64,000 nt of DNA from Neobacillus cucumis (lineage in GTDB: Bacteria > Bacillota > Bacilli > Bacillales > Cytobacillaceae). Positions within the stretch are counted from its first letter, which is position 1, and the number at the start of each line of letters is the position of its first letter. The notes under the pieces are model-generated. The model was not told the DNA's origin and did no database searches. It saw only the letters and a program-made list of their open reading frames with translations. Shown here one piece after another: positions 7,987 to 16,297 of the stretch. Position numbers and translations under genes: made by a program. The DNA is taken from positions 186,001 to 250,000 of the forward strand of contig NZ_JAFBEX010000004.1 in assembly GCF_016908975.1 (NCBI RefSeq), written 5' to 3'.

Positions 7987-8955
7987 ATGAAAGCAATCAA
8001 AATGATTTTCTCTATCTTCTCACTTATGGCTATATTCTTATTAGCTGCATGCGGAGGTACCGATGAGAAAACAACAGTAAAAAGTGAAACACCAAAGACA
8101 ACAGATGAAAAAAGCTATACGGTGGAACATGCCATGGGGTCTACTACGATTAAGGGGACACCGAAACGGGTCGTCATTCTCACAAATGAAGGTACAGAAG
8201 CTCTTTTAGCATTAGGAGTGAAACCTGTTGGAGCTGTTCAATCGTTCACGGGTAATCCTTGGTATGAGCACATTGCGGATAAAATGAAGGGCGTAAAAGT
8301 GGTTGGACTTGAAAGTGAAGTAAATGTAGAAGCGATTGCTGCTTTAAAGCCTGACTTAATTATTGGGAACAAAATGCGTCAGGAAAAAATCTATGATCAG
8401 TTAAGTGCGATTGCTCCGACCGTTTTTGCCGAGACACTTCGCGGTGACTGGAAAGAGAACTTTAAATTGTATGCGAAGGCACTCAATAAAGTGGATAAAG
8501 GAAAGGAAGTGATTCAAGATTACGATTCACGGATTGCTACTTTAAAAGAAAAGCTTGGTGACAAAACGAAGATGAAGGTCTCTATGGTTCGTTTTATGGC
8601 TGGCCAAGTTCGCATCTATCATAAGGATTCTTTTTCTGGTGTTATTTTAAATGACCTTGGTTTTGCCCGTCCGGAAAGTCAAGACAAGAATGACTTTGCA
8701 GAGTTAAATGTGACAAAGGAACGAATACCAGCGATGGACGGAGACATCCTCTTCTATTTCACCTATGATACAGGGGATGGAAAAGGTTCTGAATTAGAAA
8801 AAGAATGGATTGATGATCCATTATTTAAGAACCTGGAAGTGGCTAAAAAGGGCGAAGTACACAAAGTAAGTGATCCAATTTGGAATACAGCTGGCGGTGT
8901 TCTCGCAGCTAATCTGATGCTGGATGACATCGAGAAAATCTTTTTAAAAAAATAG
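7987..8955 (+). CDS. Siderophore-binding lipoprotein of the ABC importer (FecB/YfiY type)
   Basis: 322-aa extracellular binding lipoprotein. The signal peptide MKAIKMIFSIFSLMAIFLL ends in the lipobox LAAC-GG, so Cys21 or so is lipidated. The mature part has the periplasmic-binding-protein (TroA/BtuF) helical-backbone pattern: GTPKRVVILTNEGTEALLAL, LKPDLIIGNKM, then the C-terminal NLEVAKKGEVHKVSDPIWN. It is transcribed divergently from the two permeases and the ATPase, with a Fur box in between. A hydroxamate or citrate-type siderophore is plausible but not provable here. Confidence 0.93.
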   Translation: MKAIKMIFSIFSLMAIFLLAACGGTDEKTTVKSETPKTTDEKSYTVEHAMGSTTIKGTPKRVVILTNEGTEALLALGVKPVGAVQSFTGNPWYEHIADKMKGVKVVGLESEVNVEAIAALKPDLIIGNKMRQEKIYDQLSAIAPTVFAETLRGDWKENFKLYAKALNKVDKGKEVIQDYDSRIATLKEKLGDKTKMKVSMVRFMAGQVRIYHKDSFSGVILNDLGFARPESQDKNDFAELNVTKERIPAMDGDILFYFTYDTGDGKGSELEKEWIDDPLFKNLEVAKKGEVHKVSDPIWNTAGGVLAANLMLDDIEKIFLKK

Positions 8956-8964
8956 CATCTTAAA

Positions 8965-8997
8965 ACAGGGCTGCCCTTTGTAGCGGCCCTGTTTTTG
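8965..8997 (+). terminator. Terminator of the siderophore-binding protein gene
   Basis: ACAGGGC ... GCCCTGT with a loop of about 14 nt, followed by TTTTTG. It starts about 10 bp after the stop codon. Confidence 0.8.
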
Positions 8998-9020
8998 CTA
9001 GTTTCAGCTCAGAAACAAAA

Positions 9021-9136
9021 GCGCAAGCGCCTTGAACAGCCCCGACAAGCATAAGACGCTCAGGGAAGGAAGGCGTACTTTGCCTTCATTCCCTGAGTGG
9101 CTTATGACCTCGAGGGGCTAGGCGCTGGAGCTGGAC
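9021..9136 (+). repeat. Interspersed ~115-bp structured repeat, copy B
   Basis: It begins GCGCAAGCGCCTTGAACAGC and ends GGCGCTGGAGCTGGAC, like copy A, with an inner GGGAATGAAGGC-type hairpin. It lies between the convergent ends of the binding-protein gene and rodA. A fragment of the left end, GAGCAAGCGCCTTGG, recurs at 9206-9230 without a right end. Confidence 0.8.
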
Positions 9137-9205
9137 GTCGACAGTCCTTTTTATTAACAGCTATCCACAAGCGAAAATTTTATAATTTCCTAAACGAGAA
9201 CAAAA

Positions 9206-9230
9206 GAGCAAGCGCCTTGGTCGGCTCCTG
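9206..9230 (+). repeat. Truncated left end of the ~115-bp repeat
   Basis: GAGCAAGCGCCTTGGTCGGC resembles the left arm of the full copies, but no right arm follows. It is probably a decayed copy beside copy B. Confidence 0.5.
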
Positions 9231-9269
9231 AAAAACACAAGTAGTAAATCCATCATTTCCAAGACTACA

Positions 9270-9300
9270 AAAAAAAGAACGAACAATTGTCCGCTCTTTT
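9270..9300 (-). terminator. Terminator of rodA
   Basis: On the minus strand AAAGAGCGGACAATTGTTCG pairs with itself around the central CAATTG and runs into an 8-nt T-tract. It starts at the rodA stop codon. Confidence 0.7.
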
Positions 9301-10469
9301 TATGCCGATGTCGAAAACATATACTTTTTATAATGATATCGTATCGAGAAAATTAAACCGACCCCCATCATGTTCCCCATCAGCGCACTTCCCCCGTAGC
9401 TGATAAATGGAAGCGGGATACCTGTAATCGGTAAAACACCAATGGTCATCCCAATGTTTTGAAACACGTGGAACGTAATCATACTGATAACCCCAACACA
9501 AATGTACGTATAAAAACGGTTCTTTGTTTCCATTCCGACCTTGGTTAAATGATAAATCAATAAGAAAAACAAACTAATCAACACACTAGAACCGATAAAG
9601 CCATATTCTTCCCCAATGACACTAAAAATAAAGTCCGTTTGGCTTTCAGGCAGATAGACTTCACGATTGCCGAAGCCTTTACCACCTGTTTGACCTGAAC
9701 CGATTGCTAGCAGCGATTTTGTCAACTGATAGGCATCCGTACCTTCATAGCTATAGGGATCAAGCCAAGAATAAATACGGCGAAGCTGGTAACTCCCTAC
9801 CCCAAGGTACTTTTCCAAAAGATCCGGAGCCCAGATAACAAAATAAAAAATGACCCCAATGAAGATGATGCCAATGGAAAACATCGGAACCAAGATTTTC
9901 CACGAAATACCTGAAATAAAGACCATCCCGATTAAAATCGCCAAGAAAACAAGTGATGTCCCCAAGTCCTGTTTGATAATGAGACCTAACGGAACCATCA
10001 CCACCATCCCCATTTTGATTAAGAGCCAAAAATCAGATTGCAGGGTTTTAAGCGGATTTTTCAAATGATGTTGTTCAATTACACGAGCCAGACCTAGAAT
10101 AATAAAAATCTTCACAAATTCTGATGGCTGTAAAGAACCAATTCCTGGTACCTTAAACCAGTTTTTTGCACCGTTAATGGTCGGGGCAATACTAGATGGC
10201 GCAACAATTAAGAACGCTAGCAAAAAGATCCCAAAGCCATAAGCGTACCAGGTTAATTTTTTTAATTGGTCCGAATCCAAGGTCATAATGAACCCAATAA
10301 TCCCTGCCCCAACTACATACCAGAAAATTTGCTTGACGAGAAAGTTCTCTTTATACTGCCCGCTCGCTTGGGCACTATAAATGGCTAAACAGCTCGCGAT
10401 AAAAAGTAGGATTAAGATAAAAACCAGGTTGTAATCCAGTTTTGAAGTTGTATTGCTATTAGAAGTCAT
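9300..10469 (-). CDS. rodA: Rod-shape-determining peptidoglycan polymerase RodA (SEDS family)
   Basis: 389-aa SEDS-family glycosyltransferase that polymerises lipid II during cell elongation at the membrane. The diagnostic C-terminal block FQNIGMTIGVLPITGIPLPF, followed by ISYGGSALMGNMMGVGL, and the internal WLDPYSYEGTDAYQLTKSLLAIGSG and PESQTDFIFSVIGEEYGF segments are all present. Ten transmembrane helices are expected. The length and the FQNIGMTIG wording favour RodA over FtsW or SpoVE. It is monocistronic with its own terminator, flanked by interspersed repeats on both sides. Confidence 0.9.
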   Translation of the reverse strand: MTSNSNTTSKLDYNLVFILILLFIASCLAIYSAQASGQYKENFLVKQIFWYVVGAGIIGFIMTLDSDQLKKLTWYAYGFGIFLLAFLIVAPSSIAPTINGAKNWFKVPGIGSLQPSEFVKIFIILGLARVIEQHHLKNPLKTLQSDFWLLIKMGMVVMVPLGLIIKQDLGTSLVFLAILIGMVFISGISWKILVPMFSIGIIFIGVIFYFVIWAPDLLEKYLGVGSYQLRRIYSWLDPYSYEGTDAYQLTKSLLAIGSGQTGGKGFGNREVYLPESQTDFIFSVIGEEYGFIGSSVLISLFFLLIYHLTKVGMETKNRFYTYICVGVISMITFHVFQNIGMTIGVLPITGIPLPFISYGGSALMGNMMGVGLIFSIRYHYKKYMFSTSA

Positions 10470-10579
10470 ATGTGTTCCACCTTACAAAATCTTGTCCATT
10501 TCTCCATTATATTTTGAAAACATATAAATCTCAACTTCTAACCGGCTGCTGGTTTTATTTACATGATTGAAATAGAAAA

Positions 10580-10695
10580 GCGCAAGGCGCTTAGCTTTCG
10601 GCGACAAGCACAAGACGAGCCGGCCGAAAGGTTGTTTTTTAACCTTTTGGACGGATTGGCTTGTGACCTCGAGCCGATGGCGCCTGGAGCTAGAC
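10580..10695 (+). repeat. Interspersed ~115-bp structured repeat, copy C
   Basis: It begins GCGCAAGGCGCTTAGC, has a central GGCCGAAAGGTTG...AACCTTTTGGAC hairpin and ends GGCGCCTGGAGCTAGAC. It is nearly identical to copy D at 12464, including the flank ATTCTCGAAGTCGAAAT. It lies between the rodA start and the end of the DUF4931 gene. Confidence 0.85.
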
Positions 10696-10723
10696 AATTC
10701 TCGAAGTCGAAATTTAAACTTAT

Positions 10724-11482
10724 TCAAAAATAAATTCCTTTTACATCATCTGCCATCCAAACAAGATTATTCGGGACTTGCGGAATTCCATATCCAATAT
10801 ACAGCGGCGTGGTTACAAAGCGAGAAACAATTTTAGCATATATTTGATCATCCAGGTGATAAAAAAAGACATTATAGCTTGTAGCTCTAAAAGGAAAATG
10901 ATTCAGGATATAGTGAACCGCGATTTGAATGTACTCCGCAAACTCGTCCTGATAACGACTATCCTTCATTTGGACATTAAATTCATAAAAGCCGACACGG
11001 GGCTTAGTGGATAAGGTAAACCGAACATTATTCTGCTCCGCAATCACAATCCCCTCAAAATCATCATGTGCTGCTTTTTCTCGATAATCAATATCATGTA
11101 ACCCGACAATCTGCATATGCGGGTGGGCAATCGTCCCTCCCGACAATGGACCATGATTTTTGAAAAATAGCACCGACCGATACTGACCGCTTTTCTCCAT
11201 TTCTAACCAAGACGTGAGTCCAAATTGAATTAAGCGATGGAGATGCTCTTTTGAATAGGTAGATAGATCGCCTTGACATTCATCTGTTTCAATTAAAACC
11301 GTTTGATAGGCATTTTCTAGGACAGGATATTTATTTTTTAAAAGGATGATGGGTCCTTCGACGGAAATAAGGTCTGTCAGCTGGTCTCTTTCGCAAAATG
11401 GACAGGCCTGATCTTTGTTTCGAATATTTTCTGGCTTCTTGACTCCGATAGACGTATTAAAATGAAGATGAGAATTTTCCAA
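10724..11482 (-). CDS. DUF4931 / HIT-like (GalT-related) protein
   Basis: 252-aa protein of the HIT superfamily. N-terminal CPFC (about residue 27) suggests a zinc site, and HPHMQIVG (about residue 124) is the histidine triad-like motif used for nucleotidyl transfer in GalT-type enzymes. A second HLDDQIYAKIVSRF segment follows near the C-terminus. A role as nucleotide-sugar phosphorylase or uridylyltransferase is possible but unproven. The start is taken as TTG (MENSHLHFNTSIG) because GAGAGGAG precedes it at good spacing; the ATG 16 codons upstream has no such signal. It is monocistronic, divergent from uppP. Confidence 0.7.
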   Translation of the reverse strand: MENSHLHFNTSIGVKKPENIRNKDQACPFCERDQLTDLISVEGPIILLKNKYPVLENAYQTVLIETDECQGDLSTYSKEHLHRLIQFGLTSWLEMEKSGQYRSVLFFKNHGPLSGGTIAHPHMQIVGLHDIDYREKAAHDDFEGIVIAEQNNVRFTLSTKPRVGFYEFNVQMKDSRYQDEFAEYIQIAVHYILNHFPFRATSYNVFFYHLDDQIYAKIVSRFVTTPLYIGYGIPQVPNNLVWMADDVKGIYF

Positions 11483-11675
11483 ATCGCGTTCTCCTCTCAG
11501 GCAGTATATACCTATTTTATGGGAGAACACGGTTGATTTGCACTTATTTTGATTGTTGTAACAGTTATTTTATTGATTCATTTACCACAATAAAATTTCA
11601 TGTATTCGTCATCATTGCATATCTATTAAATGTACAGGCTTAGATTATTTTAGTATGAGAGGGAGCATACATTCT

Positions 11676-12458
11676 ATGTTAACAAAACTGGAAGCCTTAA
11701 TCCTCGGAATCATCCAAGGTGTAACAGAATTTTTGCCCATTAGCAGCACCGGTCATCTTTACTTAGGAAGAAATCTATTCGGTCTACAAGAAGCGGGGCT
11801 CTTGCTTGATACCATGCTGCATGTTGGAACATTGCTGGCCGTGTTTGTCTTCTATAAGGACGAATTTGTCAAAATTCTAAAAAAGCCGTTTAGCAAGTTA
11901 ACCTTTTTATTAATTATTGGGACGATTCCTGCGGTTGTGTTTGGTCTTACATTAAAAGATTATATTGATGAAATTTCCAAAACTGGCGTGACGATCGGCT
12001 GGGAATTTTTAATAACGGGATTATTCCTGTGGCTTGCCGATTCTGCCAAAAACGGGTATAAGAAAATGGACGATATTACCTATAAGGATGCCCTTATAAT
12101 TGGCACCTTTCAGGCAGTCGCAATCCTACCGGCCATTTCCCGCTCAGGTATGACAATTGTGGCAGCACTTTGGCGGAAATTAGACCGGGAAACAGCCGCA
12201 TACTTTTCATTTCTTTTGTCCACTCCCGCGATTGCTGGGGCCATTGTCCTACAGACCAAGGATTTACTCGAAGGACAAGGCGAAGCCATCTCGCTATCCT
12301 CCTTGCTTGTCGGCATCGCTGCCTCTGCCCTATTTGGTTATGTAGCCGTCAGATGGATGATTGGCTATTTGAAGAAACATTCCTTAAAGCCGTTTGCCAT
12401 CTATGTTTGTGTGTTAGGGGTTCTTGTACTGTTCTTTCAGTTTACGGGGAGATTTTAA
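11676..12458 (+). CDS. uppP: Undecaprenyl-diphosphate phosphatase (bacitracin resistance protein)
   Basis: 260-aa integral membrane enzyme that recycles undecaprenyl pyrophosphate to the monophosphate carrier for cell-wall synthesis and gives low-level bacitracin resistance. Signature segments are IQGVTEFLPISSTGHLYLGR near the N-terminus (the E-rich motif) and QAVAILPAISRSGMTIVAAL (the PGxSRSG-like motif), with Glu, His and Arg catalytic residues visible. The start is set at MLTKLEALILG, preceded by AGAGGGAG; seven upstream codons are optional. A terminator and two repeat elements follow. Confidence 0.93.
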   Translation: MLTKLEALILGIIQGVTEFLPISSTGHLYLGRNLFGLQEAGLLLDTMLHVGTLLAVFVFYKDEFVKILKKPFSKLTFLLIIGTIPAVVFGLTLKDYIDEISKTGVTIGWEFLITGLFLWLADSAKNGYKKMDDITYKDALIIGTFQAVAILPAISRSGMTIVAALWRKLDRETAAYFSFLLSTPAIAGAIVLQTKDLLEGQGEAISLSSLLVGIAASALFGYVAVRWMIGYLKKHSLKPFAIYVCVLGVLVLFFQFTGRF

Positions 12459-12463
12459 GAAAA

Positions 12464-12579
12464 GCGTAAGGCGCTTAGACTTCGGCGACAAGCACAAGAC
12501 GAGCCGGCCGAAAGGTTGTTCTTTAACCTTTTGGACGGATTGGCTTGTGACCTCGAGCCGATGGCGCCTGAAGCTGGAC
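12464..12579 (+). repeat. Interspersed ~115-bp structured repeat, copy D
   Basis: It is almost identical to copy C (same ends GCGTAAGGCGCTTAG and GGCGCCTGAAGCTGGAC, same central GGCCGAAAGGTTG hairpin). It begins 5 bp after the uppP stop, in the same orientation as the other three copies. Confidence 0.85.
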
Positions 12580-12621
12580 ATTTCTCGAAGTCGAAAATGC
12601 TTTCATAATTCATTAAAAGAA

Positions 12622-12650
12622 AATGCGACTCATTGATGAGTCGCATTTTT
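12622..12650 (+). terminator. Terminator downstream of uppP
   Basis: AATGCGACTCA - TTGA - TGAGTCGCATT is a perfect 11-bp stem followed by TTT, placed after repeat copy D. Confidence 0.8.
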
Positions 12651-12672
12651 ATTAGTTCTGTTAAATAAGGCT

Positions 12673-12803
12673 GTTGATTTCCGCTACAGGCGCTCAGCAA
12701 ACCCGCGGGCGTGCCGGGGAGCCTCCTCGGCGCTAATGCGGCCTGTGGGGTCTCCCCTGCCCCGTACTCCCGCAGGAGTCGAGCGCCTTCCGCTTCAATC
12801 AAC
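12673..12803. repeat. Second interspersed repeat family (131 bp, GC-rich)
   Basis: The ends are inverted: GTTGATTTCCGC at the left and GCTTCAATCAAC at the right. Internal GGCGCTC/GAGCGCC pairing and a CCCGCGGGCG/ACTCCCGCAGGAG core follow. Local GC is far above the surrounding sequence. It resembles a dispersed element common between genes in Bacillaceae. It lies between the convergent ends of uppP and azoR. Confidence 0.75.
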
Positions 12804-12841
12804 ATAGTATAAAAACAACAATGTCGTTTAATAGAGACTTT

Positions 12842-13504
12842 TTATAAAATAACCGCCTCCGCAGCCATAACTCTAGCAGCTGCAGCTGCCTGTTCTTTTG
12901 CTTTTGCCATAATTTCTGGAATCTGTTTTGGAAAATGATCCATTCCTTCCGCCACAACAGTGTCCAAACTCTCAAATCCAAGAAAATCGAATACCTTGCG
13001 CAAGTAGCGGTCACCAAATTCGAAATCAACCATTGGACCTGAAGAATAGATGCCTCCGCGCGTTTGAATATGAATCGCCTTTCTGCCGGTCAATAGTCCT
13101 CTAGGACCTTCCGGTGTATTCGTAAAGGTTTTTTCCACAATAAATAAATTATCGATAAACTTCTTCAATATTGATGGGGCACCAAGATTCCAAATCGGTG
13201 TCACAAATACATAATAATCCGCAGCAATAAAACGGTCGGCAAGTTCATGCATTTTTTCAAGCTTGCTCCGTTCAGCCTCTGATAATTGCTCCTTTGTATA
13301 ACCCATGAATGATAATTTTGCCCGTGCGTATAAAAGATCCATGTCAATCTCAGGAATGTCCATATCATATAAGTGCCAGCGTTCGATTTCCACATCTGGC
13401 TGTGCAGCCTTAAACTCCTCTAAAAATACTTCCCCGATTTGCATCCCTTTTGATAGTTTTAGATTATTTTTAGGGTTTGCTGTTATATATAAAAGTTTCG
13501 ACAT
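12842..13504 (-). CDS. azoR: FMN-dependent NADH:azo/quinone oxidoreductase
   Basis: 220-aa flavodoxin-like enzyme that reduces quinones and azo compounds with NADH. The N-terminus MSKLLYITANPKNNLKLSKG carries the FMN phosphate site; VFVTPIWNLGAPSILKKFID and the RGGIYSSGP segment are typical of AzoR. The start is the second Met (after MY), preceded by GGGAAGG at good spacing. It is a single gene, transcribed towards uppP, with no visible specific operator. Confidence 0.9.
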   Translation of the reverse strand: MSKLLYITANPKNNLKLSKGMQIGEVFLEEFKAAQPDVEIERWHLYDMDIPEIDMDLLYARAKLSFMGYTKEQLSEAERSKLEKMHELADRFIAADYYVFVTPIWNLGAPSILKKFIDNLFIVEKTFTNTPEGPRGLLTGRKAIHIQTRGGIYSSGPMVDFEFGDRYLRKVFDFLGFESLDTVVAEGMDHFPKQIPEIMAKAKEQAAAAARVMAAEAVIL

Positions 13505-13642
13505 GTACATCCTTCCCTTAACCAGAAATTTTCCTTCTATAAAATATACTACAACAAATCCCCTTGCTCACGATTGAACAATACGTGACATTTGTGACGA
13601 AAATAAGAACTTAACTCTTCCCTATGAACAATTCATGACAAT

Positions 13643-13690
13643 CTTAAACAAAACTTAACAAAACTCAACAACACTTAACAACACTTAACA
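13643..13690 (+). repeat. Short direct repeats of CTTAACA with 10-11 bp spacing
   Basis: CTTAAACA/CTTAACA/CTCAACA/CTTAACA/CTTAACA start at 13643, 13654, 13664, 13674 and 13684, so the period is about one DNA helical turn. They lie 66-113 bp upstream of the tup regulator start and look like an iterated binding site. No known operator matches. Confidence 0.7.
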
Positions 13691-13755
13691 AAAGTCACAT
13701 GTGGTATAGGAATTTTTTTATAAAATAAAGCAGGAAAAGGAGGTTGACATAAATA

Positions 13756-14693
13756 ATGGAGGAAAAGGCTTATACTCCCGATGAAGTGGCGCAAATTTTT
13801 CAAATTTCAAAGCATACTGTTTATGAGCTAATTAAAAGAGGACAACTGCAAGCCTTCAAAATAGGTAATAAAATGAGAATCGAGCATGCTGAACTGGAAC
13901 GGTATAAAGAAAGCATGAAAGCACCATCTAAAAAAATGCTCCATGTTCCCAGTTTAACTAACATAGTGGCTGCACCGATTCGTCTGTCCGGTAGTCATGA
14001 TTTTCTTGTTGAGCATTTCGCCAAACAAGCTGGAAGCGCTTTGAATATACAAATCCAACCTTCCTTTATCGGCAGTTTAGACGGTTTAATGATTCTATAC
14101 CGCGGTCAATGTGATATGCTGCAATTCATTTATTAGATCCCACTTCACAAGAGTATAATTTGCCATTTATCCATCAGCTATTTGTTTATGAAGATATTGC
14201 GGTCATGAGATTTGCCTCCAGAGAGCAAGGCTTCATCGTCGCAAAGGACAATCCCAAAAGGATTCTTGATTTTCCGGATTTAACCAAAAGGGATGTCCAG
14301 TTTATTAACCGGCAAAAAGGGGCAGGTACAAGATTTTTACTAGATTCAATGCTTTTTAACTATGGGATTAATCCAAGTAGGATTAACGGCTACGGTCGTG
14401 TCGAATGGACCCATTTATCTGCTGCTTCACATATCAACCGAGGCATCGCTGATGTGACCTTTGGCATACAATCCGCCGCGAGTCACTTAGGTCTAGATTT
14501 TGTGCCAGTTGCGCAGGAAAAGTTTGATCTTGTTTTTCGTTTTACAGCAGAAAACAAACAGAACTTATTGGCTATTATCCATTTTTTACAGTCTTCAGGC
14601 TTTAGAGAAAGCCTAACAGATGTAGATGGCTATTCGATTCAAGATTTAGGAAAAATGATCTATCAAACGGGTCAATTGGAGGAACTTGTATGA
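13756..14693 (+). pseudogene. Frameshifted regulator with excisionase-type HTH and PBP-like sensor domain (tup regulator)
   Basis: The first part, starting MEEKAYTPDEVAQIFQISKH, is an excisionase/MerR-like helix-turn-helix. The second part, to 14693, is a PBP-like substrate-sensing domain (KRDVQFINRQKGAGTRFLLD, IADVTFGIQSAASHLGLDF). A one-base deletion near 14117 breaks the frame: GATATGCTGCAATTC should read GAT AT(T) GCT GCA ATT, after which HLLDPTSQEYNLPFIHQ follows in the new frame. Such proteins regulate adjacent molybdate or tungstate importers, and this one overlaps tupA by 4 bp. If the indel is real, the DNA-binding half would be released without its sensor. A base-call error is also possible. 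Confidence 0.8.
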
Positions 14694-15556
14694 AGAAAAA
14701 TCGATTATTAATCGCCTTATTTGCTTTAATGCTTCTCGTTTTATCAGCATGTGGCAATTCGAATACCAAAGAAGCAGCAGCGAAAGAGAAAAAAACAGCT
14801 GGCAAACCAGCACCTACCCAAATGATTCTTGCTACAACAACCAGTACACAAGACAGTGGGTTACTGGATGTTATCATCCCTATGTTTGAAAAGCAAAACA
14901 ATGTGAAAGTTAAAGTGGTTGCAGTTGGAACTGGTGAAGCATTGGCAATGGGGACAAAAGGTGAAGCAGATGCACTGCTTGTTCACGCTCCTGCAGCTGA
15001 AAAGGCTGTAGTTGATGCTGGTGATGCAATCAACTATAAGCGCGTTATGTACAATGATTTTGTTTTAGTAGGTCCAAAAGAAAATCCTGCTGGTGTTAGC
15101 GGAGATGATATTAATGCGGCATTTAAAAAATTAGCAGAGACGAAAGCTACTTTTGTTTCACGCGGAGACGATTCTGGTACAAATAAAAAAGAACTTGCCA
15201 TTTGGACAACTGTTAATATCAAACCAAGTGGCACCTGGTATGTTTCAACCGGACAGGGAATGGGTCAAACCCTGCAAGTGGCTGCAGAGAAAAAAGGCTA
15301 TGTATTAACAGACCGTGCTACATGGCTTGCCCAAGCTAAAAACTTAGATACTTTAAAGATCGTCGTTGAAGGCGGCAAAGATTTAATGAATATCTACCAT
15401 GTTATGCAAGTAAATCCAGACAAACATAAAAACATCAATAGTACAGATGCTAAAAAGTTTGTTGAATTTATGATTAATCCAAAAACACAAGATGTGATTG
15501 AAAACTTCGGTAAAAAAGAATATGGCCGCTCATTATTTATTAAGTACACTGAATAA
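14690..15556 (+). CDS. tupA: Tungstate ABC transporter, substrate-binding lipoprotein TupA
   Basis: 288-aa lipoprotein. The signal peptide ends LLVLSACGNSN (lipobox LSAC). The ligand pocket motif TTTSTQDSGLLDVIIPMF is the TupA hallmark, followed by VAVGTGEALAMGTKGEADAL and FVSRGDDSGTNKKELAIW. It captures tungstate outside the membrane and passes it to TupB. It overlaps the regulator by 4 bp and precedes tupB by 42 bp, so the cluster is an operon. Molybdate cannot be excluded as a secondary ligand. Confidence 0.93.
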   Translation: MKKNRLLIALFALMLLVLSACGNSNTKEAAAKEKKTAGKPAPTQMILATTTSTQDSGLLDVIIPMFEKQNNVKVKVVAVGTGEALAMGTKGEADALLVHAPAAEKAVVDAGDAINYKRVMYNDFVLVGPKENPAGVSGDDINAAFKKLAETKATFVSRGDDSGTNKKELAIWTTVNIKPSGTWYVSTGQGMGQTLQVAAEKKGYVLTDRATWLAQAKNLDTLKIVVEGGKDLMNIYHVMQVNPDKHKNINSTDAKKFVEFMINPKTQDVIENFGKKEYGRSLFIKYTE

Positions 15557-15598
15557 ATAGTATGACTAGGCATAATGGATCACCTGGGGGAATAGGAT

Positions 15599-16297
15599 AT
15601 GGACTTATTGTTAGACGGAATAAAAAAAGCGATTGAAATCATCCTTTCCGGGGATCCGGAAGTATTTGCGATTACGCTTCTAACCCTAAAAGTCTGTCTA
15701 CTGTCCATTCTCATCAGTACCCTTATCGGATTGCCGCTTGGTATGTTGCTCGGATTGACCCGCTTCAGAGGACGCAAATTCCTGCTCGTGTTCATCAACA
15801 TTGGTTTAGGGATGCCCCCTGTTGTGGCCGGTCTTTGGATTTCTCTTGTCTTATGGCGATCAGGACCCCTAGGTGATTTATCTTTGCTCTATACACCGAC
15901 AGCGATTGTGATGGCACAAATTTTAGTCAGTCTGCCAATCGTAACAAGCCTTACCTGTACAGCCTTTCAGCAAATTAGCGAAAAAATGCTATTGCAAATT
16001 AAGGCACTTGGGGCAACACGACTGCAAACATTATGGATTCTAATCAAACAATTAAAAATGGCCATTTTAGCAGCCCTCATGGCCGGTTTTGGCCGTGTAA
16101 TTGCTGAGGTGGGTGCTGCGATGATGGTTGGGGGCAATATTCAAGGGGATACCCGAATATTAACAACGACTATCGTAATGGAAGTTTCCAAGGGAAACTT
16201 TGACATTGCCCTAGCCCTCTCGTTCATTTTACTGTCTGTTGCCTTAATGATTACAGGAGCCTTAACATTTTTCCAGCAAAGGAAGCGAATATCATGA
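15599..16297 (+). CDS. tupB: Tungstate ABC transporter permease TupB
   Basis: 232-aa permease with about five to six helices. The conserved inner-loop EAA-type sequence KALGATRLQTLWILIKQLKM is visible, followed by GFGRVIAEVGAAMMVGGNIQ. TupB forms the channel for tungstate. The start follows a GGGGGAATAGGAT binding site. It overlaps tupC by 4 bp (ATGA), indicating translational coupling. Confidence 0.92.
   Translation: MDLLLDGIKKAIEIILSGDPEVFAITLLTLKVCLLSILISTLIGLPLGMLLGLTRFRGRKFLLVFINIGLGMPPVVAGLWISLVLWRSGPLGDLSLLYTPTAIVMAQILVSLPIVTSLTCTAFQQISEKMLLQIKALGATRLQTLWILIKQLKMAILAALMAGFGRVIAEVGAAMMVGGNIQGDTRILTTTIVMEVSKGNFDIALALSFILLSVALMITGALTFFQQRKRIS

Noticed and set aside
12455-12805. 116-aa minus-strand frame between uppP and azoR
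   Set aside because: It is composed of two different dispersed repeats and a terminator stem.
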